Shown: positions 27,292 through 36,145 of the stretch, one piece after another
Layout: each line of letters starts with the position of its first letter
How positions within the stretch are numbered: the first letter of the stretch is position 1
Assembly: GCA_016218665.1 (NCBI GenBank)
Contig: JACRDI010000035.1
Coordinates: forward strand, 1-64,000
DNA: 64,000 nucleotides
Direction: 5' to 3'
Source: Desulfovibrio sp.
Lineage (GTDB): Bacteria > Desulfobacterota > Desulfovibrionia > Desulfovibrionales > Desulfovibrionaceae
The notes under the pieces: model-generated
Databases searched by the model: none
What the model saw: the letters and a program-made list of their open reading frames with translations, nothing else
What the model was told of the DNA's origin: nothing
Translations under genes and position numbers: made by a program

Positions 27292-28089
27292 CTACCTCCT
27301 GATGCCCGCGAGGAGCTTCTTCTCCACCCGGTCTATGACAATGCCGATGACGGCCCCGGTGAGGCCCACCATGACCATGCCCAGCACGACCATCTCCGGC
27401 ATGGCCAGCCTGCGGCCCATGGTGATCATGAAGCCCAGGCCCATGTCGGCCGCCAGGAGTTCCGCCGCCACCAGGTTGGTCCAGCAGCAGGCCAGGGCGA
27501 TCTGCAGCGCGCCGAAGACCATGGGCAGGGAGGAGGGCACGCACAGCTGGCGGAAGATCTGCCAGTCGCTGGCGCCGTAGGTGCGCGCCATCTGGATCAG
27601 CGTGGGGTTGGTCATCTTGACGCCCACGTAGGCGTTGATGACGCAAGGCACCAGGCCCCCCAGCCAGATGATGAAGATCTTGCCCGGCAGGCCGATGCCG
27701 AACCAGAAGATGGTCAGCGGAATCCAGGCCACCGGGGGAATGGGCCGGATGATCTCGAACACGGGCCGGGCCAGGCCCTCGGCCACCACGAACCAGCCCA
27801 TGGCCAGACCGAGGGGAATGCCCACGGCCAGCGAGAGGAAATACCCTGTGAAGGCCTCCTGGATGCTCACCCAGGCGTGCTGCTGCAACAGCGCGCCGTC
27901 CGGGTCGGTCTCCCTGAGCTTCACGAGGAAGAGCTCGGCCACGGTGCTTGGCGCGGCCAGCATGGTCTCGGGCACGATGCCCGAGCGGACCACGAATTCC
28001 CAGAGGCAGAAGAAGGCGGCGATGCTCACCACCGGCAGGATCTTGAGGATCAGGGGCGTTCTCACCCGGACTTCGCGGTATGCTGTCAT
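27292..28089 (-). CDS. ABC importer permease (SsuC/TauC type), subunit 2
   Basis: A 265-residue inner membrane permease with six predicted helices and an EAA-type loop (ASDWQIFRQLCVPSSLPMV region). GAGGAGAA precedes the ATG at 28089. It lies 99 bp after the binding-protein gene and 5 bp before permease 1. Together with permease 1 it would form the membrane part of the importer. Confidence 0.88.
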   Translation of the reverse strand: MTAYREVRVRTPLILKILPVVSIAAFFCLWEFVVRSGIVPETMLAAPSTVAELFLVKLRETDPDGALLQQHAWVSIQEAFTGYFLSLAVGIPLGLAMGWFVVAEGLARPVFEIIRPIPPVAWIPLTIFWFGIGLPGKIFIIWLGGLVPCVINAYVGVKMTNPTLIQMARTYGASDWQIFRQLCVPSSLPMVFGALQIALACCWTNLVAAELLAADMGLGFMITMGRRLAMPEMVVLGMVMVGLTGAVIGIVIDRVEKKLLAGIRR

Positions 28090-28188
28090 CGCATTCTCCT
28101 CGCTGCGCTGGACGGTGGGGAGTGTGCCCAATCGGGAGGGACCGGCCCGGCAGTGCGGGTGCGCCGCCGGACCGGTCCGCGAATGGCG

Positions 28189-29247
28189 CTACTTCTTGAC
28201 CATCTTGAGGAACTTGTCGGTGATGTAGAAGCCGCTCTGGAGCTTCTCGCCCTCGGCGGGCTTCAGCTTGCCAAGCTGGGTGAAGAAGGTGACCAGATCC
28301 TTCTGCCACACCTGCACCTGGCTGGGGCCCTTGGAGGAGTCGAACATCTTGAGCTGCTCTTCCAGGGTGAACACCGGGTGCAGCTCCAGGTCCATCTTGG
28401 CCTCTTCCTCGCTCATGCGCAGGCCGGCCCAGCCCAGGAACTTCTTGTACTCGGGCGCCAGCTTCACGCCGTCCTTGCGGATGAGGTCGATGCCCTTGAA
28501 GTAGATCTTGAGGAACTTGGCCACTTCCTGCGGGTTCTTGTCGCAGTACTCCTTGTCGCCGATGAGCACGATGGGCACGAAGCCGCCGGCCTTCTTGACG
28601 TCGCTGGCGACCTTCCAGCCCTTCTTGAGGCCGTTGTACATCTGCGGGGCCCACAGAACCACCGCGTCGCCGATGCCCTTCTCAAAGGCGGCCACGCACT
28701 GGGCCGGGTCCATGTTCTTGATGGTCACGTCCTTGTCGGTAAGGCCAAGGGACTTGAGCCACAGGCTCATGGCGTAGTGGCCGGAGGAGATGGTGGTGCA
28801 GAGGATGGTCTTGCCCTTCACGCTCTCCGGGCTGCCGTAGACCTCGGGGAACTTCTTGTTGAAGCCCTTTGTCTTCAGGATGGGGCTGTCGGGCCGGACG
28901 AGGACCGCGTTGGTCACGGACTCGTCGTTGCCTATGGCCAGGAGGTAGGCGTTGTGCCGCAGCGCGCCGAACATCATGGGCACGCCGCCGGTGCCGCCCA
29001 CCACCCACTGCTTGGCGGGCAGGGCCTCGATCTGGGCCATGCCGGAGTCGAACATGTGCAGCTTGAAATCGAAGCCCTCGGCCTTGTCCCAGCCCTGGGC
29101 CTTGGCGTACCAGGGGATGAAGGTCTCGTGCTCGGCCTGCCAGGTGGTGTTGAGCACCTTGGTCTCGGCCGCCTGGGCCAGGCCGGCCATGGCCAGAACC
29201 AGGAAAATGATCAGTGAGAGCGCCAGGTGATGCTTGAGCTTCGCCAT
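28189..29247 (-). CDS. ABC transporter substrate-binding protein (TauA/SsuA/NMT1-like)
   Basis: A 352-residue periplasmic binding protein. A signal peptide (about residues 1-27, ending AQA) is followed by the family start TKVLNTTWQAEHETF. The two-lobed fold contains the conserved ligand region around GGTGGVPMM. It is the only binding protein of the cluster, so it should deliver the substrate, most likely taurine, to the two-permease importer. GGAGG precedes the ATG at 29247. The ligand is inferred from neighbours, not from binding residues. Confidence 0.88.
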   Translation of the reverse strand: MAKLKHHLALSLIIFLVLAMAGLAQAAETKVLNTTWQAEHETFIPWYAKAQGWDKAEGFDFKLHMFDSGMAQIEALPAKQWVVGGTGGVPMMFGALRHNAYLLAIGNDESVTNAVLVRPDSPILKTKGFNKKFPEVYGSPESVKGKTILCTTISSGHYAMSLWLKSLGLTDKDVTIKNMDPAQCVAAFEKGIGDAVVLWAPQMYNGLKKGWKVASDVKKAGGFVPIVLIGDKEYCDKNPQEVAKFLKIYFKGIDLIRKDGVKLAPEYKKFLGWAGLRMSEEEAKMDLELHPVFTLEEQLKMFDSSKGPSQVQVWQKDLVTFFTQLGKLKPAEGEKLQSGFYITDKFLKMVKK

Positions 29248-29345
29248 ACCGTTTTCCTCCGTCTTTCGTTGGTTCGCTCGCCTTTGCGCGGGCTGCCCAC
29301 CGCGCTCCTTCCCCCGTTGCATGCTTCACCGCTTCCGCTTTGCTG

Positions 29346-30104
29346 CTACCACCAGCGGATGAGCTCCGTGACGTGCTTTCGGATGCGGACGAATTCCGGA
29401 TCCAGGAAGTTTCTCGGCCGCGGCAGATCCACCTTCACCTCGGCCTTGATCTTGGTCGGCTTGTTGGAGAGCACGAGGATGCGCTGGGCCACGTAGACCG
29501 CCTCCTCGATGTTGTGGGTGATGAAGAGCACCGTGCTGCCGAGCTTCTGCCAGAGGTTCACCAGCTCGTCCTCCAGGTAGAAGCGCAGCTTCACGTCCAG
29601 CTGGCCGTAGGGCTCGTCCATGAGCAGCAGGTCCGGGTTCACGGCGAAGGCGCGCGAAACCGCGATGCGCTGCAGCATGCTGGCCGAGACCTGGTTGGGA
29701 TAGAGCCCGGCGCATTGGGTAAGGCCGACCAGCTCCAGGATTTTTTCCAGTCGGGCGTCGATCTCCTGCTGCGGCACCCCCTTCACCTCCATGCCGTAGG
29801 CCACGTTGTCGCGCACGGTGCGCCAGGGCAGGCAGGTGGGCTCCTGGAACACGAAGGAGATGTTGTGCCTCTTGGGGTCGGCGTCCTGCCCATCGATGCG
29901 GATGTGCCCCCCGGAGATGGGAATGAGCCGCGACAGGGCGTTCAGGAAGGTGGTCTTGCCGCAGCCCGTGGGGCCCACGATGGCCACGAACTCGCCGTCG
30001 GCCACGTCGAAGTTGATGTCGTCCAGCACCAGCAGGTCGCCGAAGCGCTTGGTCAGGTTGCGGACCTCGATCTTCTGCCGGGTTGACCCGCCTTCTTGCA
30101 GCAT
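29346..30104 (-). CDS. ABC importer ATPase (SsuB/TauB/NrtD type) with degenerate signature motif
   Basis: A 252-residue ATPase. Walker A GPTGCGKTT (44-52), Walker B LLLMDEP with the catalytic Glu, and the H-loop His 197 (ITHNIEEA) are intact, but the ABC signature LSGGM is replaced by VSASM (139-143). In a heterodimer with the other ATPase (intact LSGGM, Asn in the H-loop) one ATP site would be complete and the other degenerate. CAGGAG precedes the ATG. The gene sits between ald and the binding protein, apart from its presumed partner. Confidence 0.9.
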   Translation of the reverse strand: MLQEGGSTRQKIEVRNLTKRFGDLLVLDDINFDVADGEFVAIVGPTGCGKTTFLNALSRLIPISGGHIRIDGQDADPKRHNISFVFQEPTCLPWRTVRDNVAYGMEVKGVPQQEIDARLEKILELVGLTQCAGLYPNQVSASMLQRIAVSRAFAVNPDLLLMDEPYGQLDVKLRFYLEDELVNLWQKLGSTVLFITHNIEEAVYVAQRILVLSNKPTKIKAEVKVDLPRPRNFLDPEFVRIRKHVTELIRWW

Positions 30105-30154
30105 GGGGATCTCCTGCTCGCCTGTTCTGTTGGTCTGCGCGCCGCCCTGACCGC

Positions 30155-31273
30155 TTACGCCCCCAGGACGCTCTCGGGCGGGGCGTACTCCATGCCGAAG
30201 GCCTCGGCCACGCCCCTGTAGGTGATCTTGCCGTGCACCACGTTGAGGCCGAGCAGAATCTCCCGGCTCTCGGCGCAGGCCCTGCGCCAGCCCTTGCCGG
30301 CGATCTCCACCGCGTAAGGCAGGGTGGCGTTGGTAAGGGCCAGGGTGCTGGTCTTGGCCACGCCGCCGGGCATGTTGGCCACGCAGTAGTGCACCACCCC
30401 GTCCACGATGTAGACCGGGTCCGTGTGGGTGGTGGGCTTGCTGGTCTCAAAGCAGCCGCCCTGGTCGATGGCCACGTCCACCATCACCGCGCCGCGCTTC
30501 ATGGTGGAGAGCATCTCCCGCGTCACCAGCCTGGGGGCCTTGGCGCCGGGGATGAGCACCGCGCCGATGACCAGGTCGGCCGTGGGGATGATCTTGCGGA
30601 TGGCGGCCGGGTTGCTCATGAGCAGGAAGCAGTTGGCCGGCATGACGTCGCTTAAGTAGCGCAGGCGCTCGATGCTGGTATCCAGCAGGTAGACCTTGGC
30701 CCCCAGGCCGCAGGCCATCTTGGCCGCGTTGACGCCCACGATGCCGCCGCCGATGATGACCACGGTGGCGGGGTCCACGCCGGGCACGCCGCCCAGCAGA
30801 ATGCCGCCGCCGCCCTGGGCCATCTCCAGGTACTTGGCCCCCTCCTGCACGGCCATGCGCCCGGCCACCTCGCTCATGGGCATCAACAGCGGCAGGGAGC
30901 GGTCGGCCTTCTGGATGGTCTCGTAGGCGATGTTCACCGAGCCGCTCTTCATGAGGGCCCGGGTGAGCTCCTCGTTGGCGGCCAGGTGCAGGTAGGTGAA
31001 CACGATCTGTCCGGGACGGATGAGGCCGTACTCCTGCGGCAGGGGCTCCTTCACGTGCATCACCATCTCGGCCCGGGCGTATATTTCCGCTGCCGTGGGG
31101 ACGAGTTCCGCCCCGGCCTTCTCGTAGGCCTCGTTCATGAAGCCGCCGCCCACGCCCGCGTCCGACTCGACGAGCACCGCGTGCCCGTTCTGGCGCATGA
31201 CCTCAACGCCGGCGGGCGTCATGGCCACGCGATGCTCCTGGCTCTTTATCTCCTTCAGGATGCCGACGATCAT
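30155..31273 (-). CDS. ald: Alanine dehydrogenase
   Basis: Oxidises L-alanine to pyruvate and ammonium with NAD+. The 372-residue protein begins MIVGILKEIK and has the Rossmann motif GGGIVGVNAAK and the family YLHLA segment. In taurine degradation it regenerates the pyruvate that Tpa uses as amino acceptor, as described in Bilophila and related anaerobes. It lies 24 bp after tpa, with a GGAGG-type ribosome binding site, so it is cotranscribed. Confidence 0.96.
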   Translation of the reverse strand: MIVGILKEIKSQEHRVAMTPAGVEVMRQNGHAVLVESDAGVGGGFMNEAYEKAGAELVPTAAEIYARAEMVMHVKEPLPQEYGLIRPGQIVFTYLHLAANEELTRALMKSGSVNIAYETIQKADRSLPLLMPMSEVAGRMAVQEGAKYLEMAQGGGGILLGGVPGVDPATVVIIGGGIVGVNAAKMACGLGAKVYLLDTSIERLRYLSDVMPANCFLLMSNPAAIRKIIPTADLVIGAVLIPGAKAPRLVTREMLSTMKRGAVMVDVAIDQGGCFETSKPTTHTDPVYIVDGVVHYCVANMPGGVAKTSTLALTNATLPYAVEIAGKGWRRACAESREILLGLNVVHGKITYRGVAEAFGMEYAPPESVLGA

Positions 31274-31297
31274 TGGCTTTCTCCTCCACGCGCCCGG

Positions 31298-32680
31298 TCA
31301 GGACGCGGTCTTCAAGAGGGCGTTCTTCACCGCGCCCAGGATGGTGTCGATGTCGTCCTTGGTGGCCACAAGCGCCGGAGCCAGGTTGATGATGTTGTTG
31401 TGGCCGGGCAGGCTGCGGTTGGTGCGGCCCACCAGCACGCCCTGGGCGGCGATGTCGCCCACCACCTTGAGCACGTGGGCTTCGCTCACGGGCTGGCGGG
31501 TCTTCTTGTCCTCCACCAGCTCTATGCCGCACAAAAGGCCCCGGCCGCGCACGTCGCCCACATGGGGGATGTCCAGCATGCCCTTGAGGCCGTCCAGCAG
31601 GCGCTCGCCCATGAGGCGGCAGTTCTCCAGCAGGTTCTCGTCCTCGATGATGCGGGTGCTTTCCAGGGCCGCGGTGCAGGCCGCCGCGCAGCCGCCGAAG
31701 GTGCTGATGTCGCGGAAGTAGGCCAGCTTGTCGCCGGGATCGTGCAGGAACTGGGCGAAGACGTTCTCCGTGGTGGCGGTGACGGAGATTGGCATGTAGG
31801 CGCTGGCCACGCCCTTGGCCATGGTCACGATGTCCGGCTTGGCGTCGTAGTGCATGTAGCCGAACCACTTGCCCGTGCGGCCCATGCCGCAGACCACTTC
31901 GTCCATGATGAGCAGCAGGCCGTACCTGCCGCAGATTTCGCGGATGACATCATAGTATTCCCTCACCGGAGGGATGACCCCGCCGCCGGCGGTGATGGGT
32001 TCGAAGATCACGGCGCCAACCTCGTCCGGGCCTTCGCGCTGGATCACCGTCTCCATGGCGCGGGCGCAGTCGATGTCGCAGCCGGGGTAGGTCTTGCCGA
32101 AGGCGCAGCGGTAGCAGCTGGCGTGGGGAATCTCGGCGAAGCCGGGGGCGAACGGTCCGAACCACTCCCGGCGCTCCTGCTGGCCGGTGGAGGAAAGGGC
32201 CCCGATGGTGGTGCCGTGGTAGTCGCGGTGGCGGTAGAGCACGGTCTTCTTCTTGCCGCCGTGTTTCATGTGGCCGATGGCCCGGACCATCTTGTAGGCC
32301 TTTTCGTTGGCCTCTGACCCGGAGTTGGACAGGTACACGCGGTTGAGCCCCGGCATGAGGGCGGCCAGCTTGGCCGCGAAACGGGCGTAGGGGATGTTTC
32401 CGGCGGTGGCGGCGTAGTAGGGCAGCTTCTTGAGCTGCTCGCACACGGCCTCGGCGATGGAGGCGCGGCCGTAGCCCACGTTGACGCACCACACCCCGCC
32501 GGAGGTGGCGTCGAGGTATTCCCGGCCGCGGATGTCGCGCAGGCGCAGGCCCTGGCCCTCGGCCATGATCATCGGTTCCTTGGAGGCGATGGCGCTGTGC
32601 TGGAACAGGTGGTGCCACACGTGCTCCACATCGTCCTGCACAAGCCGGTCGGGTTCTGTCTCTTTGCCGGTGTCTCGCAT
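31298..32680 (-). CDS. tpa: Taurine:pyruvate aminotransferase
   Basis: A 460-residue class III PLP aminotransferase that converts taurine and pyruvate to sulfoacetaldehyde and alanine. The PLP lysine is in MAKGVAS (K289), with NSGSEANE (119-126) and MDEVVCG upstream. Xsc, which uses sulfoacetaldehyde, and Ald, which removes alanine, flank it on both sides, so the substrate assignment is strong. GGAGG precedes the ATG at 32680. A 936-residue track ORF that merges it with the xsc region is only a read-through in another frame. Confidence 0.94.
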   Translation of the reverse strand: MRDTGKETEPDRLVQDDVEHVWHHLFQHSAIASKEPMIMAEGQGLRLRDIRGREYLDATSGGVWCVNVGYGRASIAEAVCEQLKKLPYYAATAGNIPYARFAAKLAALMPGLNRVYLSNSGSEANEKAYKMVRAIGHMKHGGKKKTVLYRHRDYHGTTIGALSSTGQQERREWFGPFAPGFAEIPHASCYRCAFGKTYPGCDIDCARAMETVIQREGPDEVGAVIFEPITAGGGVIPPVREYYDVIREICGRYGLLLIMDEVVCGMGRTGKWFGYMHYDAKPDIVTMAKGVASAYMPISVTATTENVFAQFLHDPGDKLAYFRDISTFGGCAAACTAALESTRIIEDENLLENCRLMGERLLDGLKGMLDIPHVGDVRGRGLLCGIELVEDKKTRQPVSEAHVLKVVGDIAAQGVLVGRTNRSLPGHNNIINLAPALVATKDDIDTILGAVKNALLKTAS

Positions 32681-32817
32681 TGTCGCATCCTCCACTGCTT
32701 TGGCGCTGCTTGGTCGCAACCGTGGTTGCGTGCTCAAAGGCTGGGCACTGCCGGCCGGGCGAGATTCGCGCTTCCGGCCCCGCGTCGGGCGATGAACTGC
32801 AAAGAACGGTTCTCCGC

Positions 32818-32856
32818 TGGGCCCCGGGCGGCCTCCGCGCGGGAGGAGCCGGCCCA
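32818..32856 (-). other. Large hairpin between xsc and tpa
   Basis: TGGGCC pairs with GGCCCA, and inside CCTCC pairs with GGAGG around a short GC loop. It lies about 20 bp past the xsc stop without a T tract. It may stabilise the xsc part of the transcript or attenuate the downstream genes. The 197-bp gap holds no gene. Confidence 0.5.
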
Positions 32857-32877
32857 GGGCGGCGGAGTTGATCGTGC

Positions 32878-34605
32878 CTATTTCTTGGGCGCGTTCAGGT
32901 GCGCGTACTTCTTGAGGTACCTCGTGGGCATGGCCAGGGCGTCGCGGCGGAAGGGCTCGGCCAGCACGTTCTTGCCGCCCTCGATGACCGCCTCGATGAC
33001 CGCGGGCCGGCCCGAGGCCACGGCCGCGCGGACCACGTCCTTCACGGTCTTGTAGTCCTCCACGCGGTAGCCCTCGGCGCCCATGTCCTTGGCCAGCTGG
33101 GCGTAGCTCGGGTTCTCGCGCAGGTTCACGCCAACGTAGCGCTCGGCGTAGTAGTCCACCTGGTTCTTCTTTTCCGCGCCCCACTCGTAGTTCTGGAACA
33201 CCACGGCGATGACGGGGATGTTCTCGCGCACGGCGGTCATGACCTCGGACAGGCCGCTGATGCCGTAGGCGCCGTCGCCTTGCAGGGCGAACACCGGGGC
33301 CGAGGGATTGCCGATCTTGGCGCCCATGGCCGCGCCGTAGGCGAAGCCGCAGTTGCCCCACGACAGGGCCGAGATGTGCTGGCGCGCTCCGCTGAACTTC
33401 AAGTAGCTGTTGGACATGGAGCAGTTGTTGCCGATGTCCGTGGCGACGATGGAGCCCGCCGGGATGGCCTCGGAAAGCTCCTTGAGGAAGCGGCGCGGGT
33501 GCATGAGCTTGGCCGTGGAGCTGGACCACTTCTTGAGCTCCTCGTCCCACACGCCCTTTTCGGCGGCCACGTCCTTCTTGCGCGCGGCGCTCGGCTTGCG
33601 CTCGGGGTCCACGGCCCTGATGACGCCGAGCAGCGCGGCGGCGAATTCCTTGGCGTCGGCCAGGATGCCCAGGCTGACGCGCTTGGACAGGCCGAGCACC
33701 CGGTGATCGACATCGACCTGGATGACCTTGGCGCCCTTGGGCCAGTAGTCGATGTCGTACTGCGGCAGTGTGCCGAAGGGGCCCAGGCGGCAGCCCAGGG
33801 CGAGCACCACGTCGGCCTTGGCGATGGTGCGCATGGCGGCCTTGCTGCCGCAGTAGCCGATGGGCCCGCAGGAGAGCGGGTGGTCGGCCGGGAAGGAGTC
33901 GTTGTGCAGATAGCTGTTCACCACCGGGGCGGTCAGGTACTCTGCCAGGGCCTTGGTCTCGGCTATGGCGTCGGCCACGGACACGCCGCCGCCGGCCAGG
34001 ATGACCGGGTACTTGGCCTTGGCCAGCAGGCGCGCGGTCTCCTCCACCTGGCTGGCCGCGCCCGGGCCGTGCAGCACGGCGGCGGTGGGGTAGATGTCGT
34101 CGTCGCACACGCCGTAGAAGTAGTCGCGGGGGATGTTCAGCTGGGTGGGGCCGTTCTCGGCCTTGGCGATGTAGAAGCAGCGCCGGGCCAGTTCGGCCAT
34201 GCGGTCCGGGCGGTTCACCCGCACCTGGTACTTGGTGCTGGGCTGGAAGAAGGGCATCTGATCGATTTCCTGGAATCCGCCGGTGCCGATGCCCTTGCTG
34301 CCCGTCTCCGGGGTGATGGCCACCACCGGGGAATGCGCCCAGAACGCGGCGGTGATGGCGGAGACGAAGTTCAGCGCGCCGGGTCCGTTCTGGGCGATGC
34401 AGGCCTGGGGCTTGCCCGTGACGCGGGCCAGGCCGTCGGCAGCGTGGGCGGCCGCCTGCTCGTGGGCGCAGGGAATGAAGCGGATGCCCGCGGCCGGGAA
34501 AAGGTCCAGAAGGTCCATGAACGCGGACCCAACGATGCCGAAGACGTTCTGTACGCCCTCGGCCACCAAGGTTTCAGCCAACGCCTCGCTCGGGGTCATT
34601 TTCAT
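32878..34605 (-). CDS. xsc: Sulfoacetaldehyde acetyltransferase
   Basis: A 575-residue thiamine diphosphate enzyme that converts sulfoacetaldehyde and phosphate to sulfite and acetyl phosphate. The N-terminus MKMTPSEALAETLV and the segments FGIVGSAFMDLLDLFP and PTQLNIPRDYFYG are typical of Xsc rather than of acetolactate synthase. The C-terminal TPP domain contains the GDGAYG diphosphate motif. AAAGGAG precedes the ATG at 34605. It is the first gene of the taurine operon, behind a sigma-54-type promoter. The sulfite can serve as electron acceptor in dissimilatory sulfite reduction; acetyl phosphate can yield ATP through acetate kinase, which is not in the window. Confidence 0.95.
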   Translation of the reverse strand: MKMTPSEALAETLVAEGVQNVFGIVGSAFMDLLDLFPAAGIRFIPCAHEQAAAHAADGLARVTGKPQACIAQNGPGALNFVSAITAAFWAHSPVVAITPETGSKGIGTGGFQEIDQMPFFQPSTKYQVRVNRPDRMAELARRCFYIAKAENGPTQLNIPRDYFYGVCDDDIYPTAAVLHGPGAASQVEETARLLAKAKYPVILAGGGVSVADAIAETKALAEYLTAPVVNSYLHNDSFPADHPLSCGPIGYCGSKAAMRTIAKADVVLALGCRLGPFGTLPQYDIDYWPKGAKVIQVDVDHRVLGLSKRVSLGILADAKEFAAALLGVIRAVDPERKPSAARKKDVAAEKGVWDEELKKWSSSTAKLMHPRRFLKELSEAIPAGSIVATDIGNNCSMSNSYLKFSGARQHISALSWGNCGFAYGAAMGAKIGNPSAPVFALQGDGAYGISGLSEVMTAVRENIPVIAVVFQNYEWGAEKKNQVDYYAERYVGVNLRENPSYAQLAKDMGAEGYRVEDYKTVKDVVRAAVASGRPAVIEAVIEGGKNVLAEPFRRDALAMPTRYLKKYAHLNAPKK

Positions 34606-34683
34606 CGCAGCCTCTCCTTTGCAGAACGGTTGGGTCCGTGTTCGGATTTCGCAGCCCGTGGGAGCGTGCTTGTGAAGGAAAGA

Positions 34684-34698
34684 GCAAGCGGTGTGCCG
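34684..34698 (-). promoter_or_regulatory. Sigma-54-type promoter of the xsc operon
   Basis: On the minus strand CGGCAC-N5-TTGC matches the -24/-12 consensus TGGCAC-N5-TTGC at all positions but the first. Transcription would start near 34673, giving a leader of about 70 nt before xsc. A sigma-54 activator gene closes the cluster. Confidence 0.72.
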
Positions 34699-34817
34699 CA
34701 AAGTGAGGACGGCGCAGTAAACAAAAAAACGACTGGAATATTCTGTAGATTCGGCGTGTTGGGGTCGCCATGGAGCGGGCTGGCGGGATGCCGTGGGCTG
34801 AAGAAGCCCCAGCGGAC

Positions 34818-34841
34818 TGTCTGCCGGGGCAGACATGTCTG
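34818..34841. promoter_or_regulatory. Palindromic candidate upstream activating site
   Basis: TGTCTGCC-GG-GGCAGACA is a perfect 8+8 palindrome and overlaps a second palindrome CAGACATGTCTG. The centre is about 150 bp upstream of the predicted xsc start of transcription, a normal distance for an enhancer bound by a Fis-type activator. A related TGACAG half-site follows. Confidence 0.55.
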
Positions 34842-34882
34842 GACTGACAGGCGTCAGGAGAGGGAGACAGCAGGACGGGCGT

Positions 34883-36145
34883 TCAGGCCTTGAGGATCTG
34901 CTGCGGCGCGGGGAGCAGGCGGAACAGGGTGTCCGCCTCGGTCAGGGAGTCGAGGTAGCAGCGGGAGAGGTCGCCAAGGGTCAGGCCGATGTGGGATGCG
35001 AGCTGCGCGGCCATGCCCCAGTCGGCCGTCTCCATGGCGCGCACCATGGTCAGCCAGGGGGAGAGGCTGCTCTGCTGTCCGCACAGGGCCAGGCGGATTT
35101 CGCTCTCCACGGGCACGTCGGCCAGGGCCTGGGTAGGCGGCATTTCGAGGATGGCCTCGATGTAGGACAGGAGGCCGAGCAGGGACAGCCGGGGCATGAG
35201 GCTTTCCTTGCCGGCGGCCTGGGCGCAGCGCTTCAGGAATCCGGCCCGCTGCGCGGCGTAGTAGCACAGCTCCTGGTGCCTGGGCGTGGGGGAGAGGTCC
35301 GTCAGGAGCACCACCTCCAGCCACTTCTTGAGGGGCTTCCACCCGGCCAGGACGATGGCCTGCTGGATGGAGGTGACCTGCCGGGCCAGCCCGAAGCTTG
35401 CCGAGTTGAGAAAAAGCAGCAGACGGTAGGTCAGCGCCGCGTCCATCTCCACCAGCCGGGCCAGGCCCTTGAAGTCCGTGTCCGGCTTGTCCAGGCACTC
35501 CAGAAGGCGCATGCGCGAAACCTGCGTGGCGGTGACGCTCTTCTGGCTGGGCTTCAGGTTCATGTCGTTGAAGAAGAAGCCTTGGAACATGTCGGCGTTG
35601 ATGGCCCGCGCCTGAAGCATGGGGTGCCAGCTGTCCAGCCCGCGCACCAGGGACTTGGCCCCGAAGGCGTGGGTCGCCTGGATGCGTTCCTCAAGGGGAG
35701 GGGCTGTGTCGGCAATGCGCGCATCGCTGATGATGAGATCGGCAAGGCCGTTGAGCGTCCGGCAGGAGGCGCAGTTCCGAAAGCCCGACACCGCGATGCC
35801 GTACCCGGCCTGCTTGAGTTCGGCCACCGCCTTGGGGATGCCGTCCAGGTCTCCCGCGGTTTCGTCCAGCTCAACCACCACTCCCTGGGGCCAGAGCAGC
35901 CGGGGCATGCGGTCCAGCACGGCCTGCGCGGGGAAATAGACGATGGTCTGGGCATTGGTGGGGCCGCGCTGGGGCAGGTAGGCCTCAAGCAGCATGTTGG
36001 CGGCGCCGTCGTCGGAGAAGAGCATGCTGGCTTCCGTCTGGGAGAAGCACATGGCCGTGCCCCAGGGCTGGAGCCTGCGGTCGAACACCGGTTGCCGGGT
36101 GACCATCATGATGCCGGGATCTTCGGCCTGAAATTCCGCAGTCAT
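34883..36145 (-). CDS. EAL-HDOD signalling protein (YuxH-like)
   Basis: A 420-residue protein with an N-terminal EAL-related domain (residues 10-190) and a C-terminal HDOD domain (about 200-390). The N-terminus has the YuxH-type RQPVFDRR segment. The EAL motif itself is degenerate (VVVELDE), so cyclic di-GMP hydrolysis is unlikely. HDOD proteins regulate motility, stress or cell cycle in other bacteria. The start at 36145 is preferred for a GGTGATGTG sequence upstream; the track ATG 27 bp earlier has poorer spacing. Its stop lies only about 40 bp from the xsc upstream palindrome, so it reads toward the taurine operon. Confidence 0.85.
   Translation of the reverse strand: MTAEFQAEDPGIMMVTRQPVFDRRLQPWGTAMCFSQTEASMLFSDDGAANMLLEAYLPQRGPTNAQTIVYFPAQAVLDRMPRLLWPQGVVVELDETAGDLDGIPKAVAELKQAGYGIAVSGFRNCASCRTLNGLADLIISDARIADTAPPLEERIQATHAFGAKSLVRGLDSWHPMLQARAINADMFQGFFFNDMNLKPSQKSVTATQVSRMRLLECLDKPDTDFKGLARLVEMDAALTYRLLLFLNSASFGLARQVTSIQQAIVLAGWKPLKKWLEVVLLTDLSPTPRHQELCYYAAQRAGFLKRCAQAAGKESLMPRLSLLGLLSYIEAILEMPPTQALADVPVESEIRLALCGQQSSLSPWLTMVRAMETADWGMAAQLASHIGLTLGDLSRCYLDSLTEADTLFRLLPAPQQILKA

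Noticed and set aside
31298-34108. 936-residue minus-strand ORF joining tpa with the xsc region
   Set aside because: The last 460 residues are Tpa; the rest is the xsc gene read in the wrong frame. Tpa has its own ribosome binding site at 32680.
34818-34841. The TGTCTGCC palindrome as a terminator of the upstream signalling gene
   Set aside because: No T tract on either strand, and the position fits an enhancer of the xsc promoter better.
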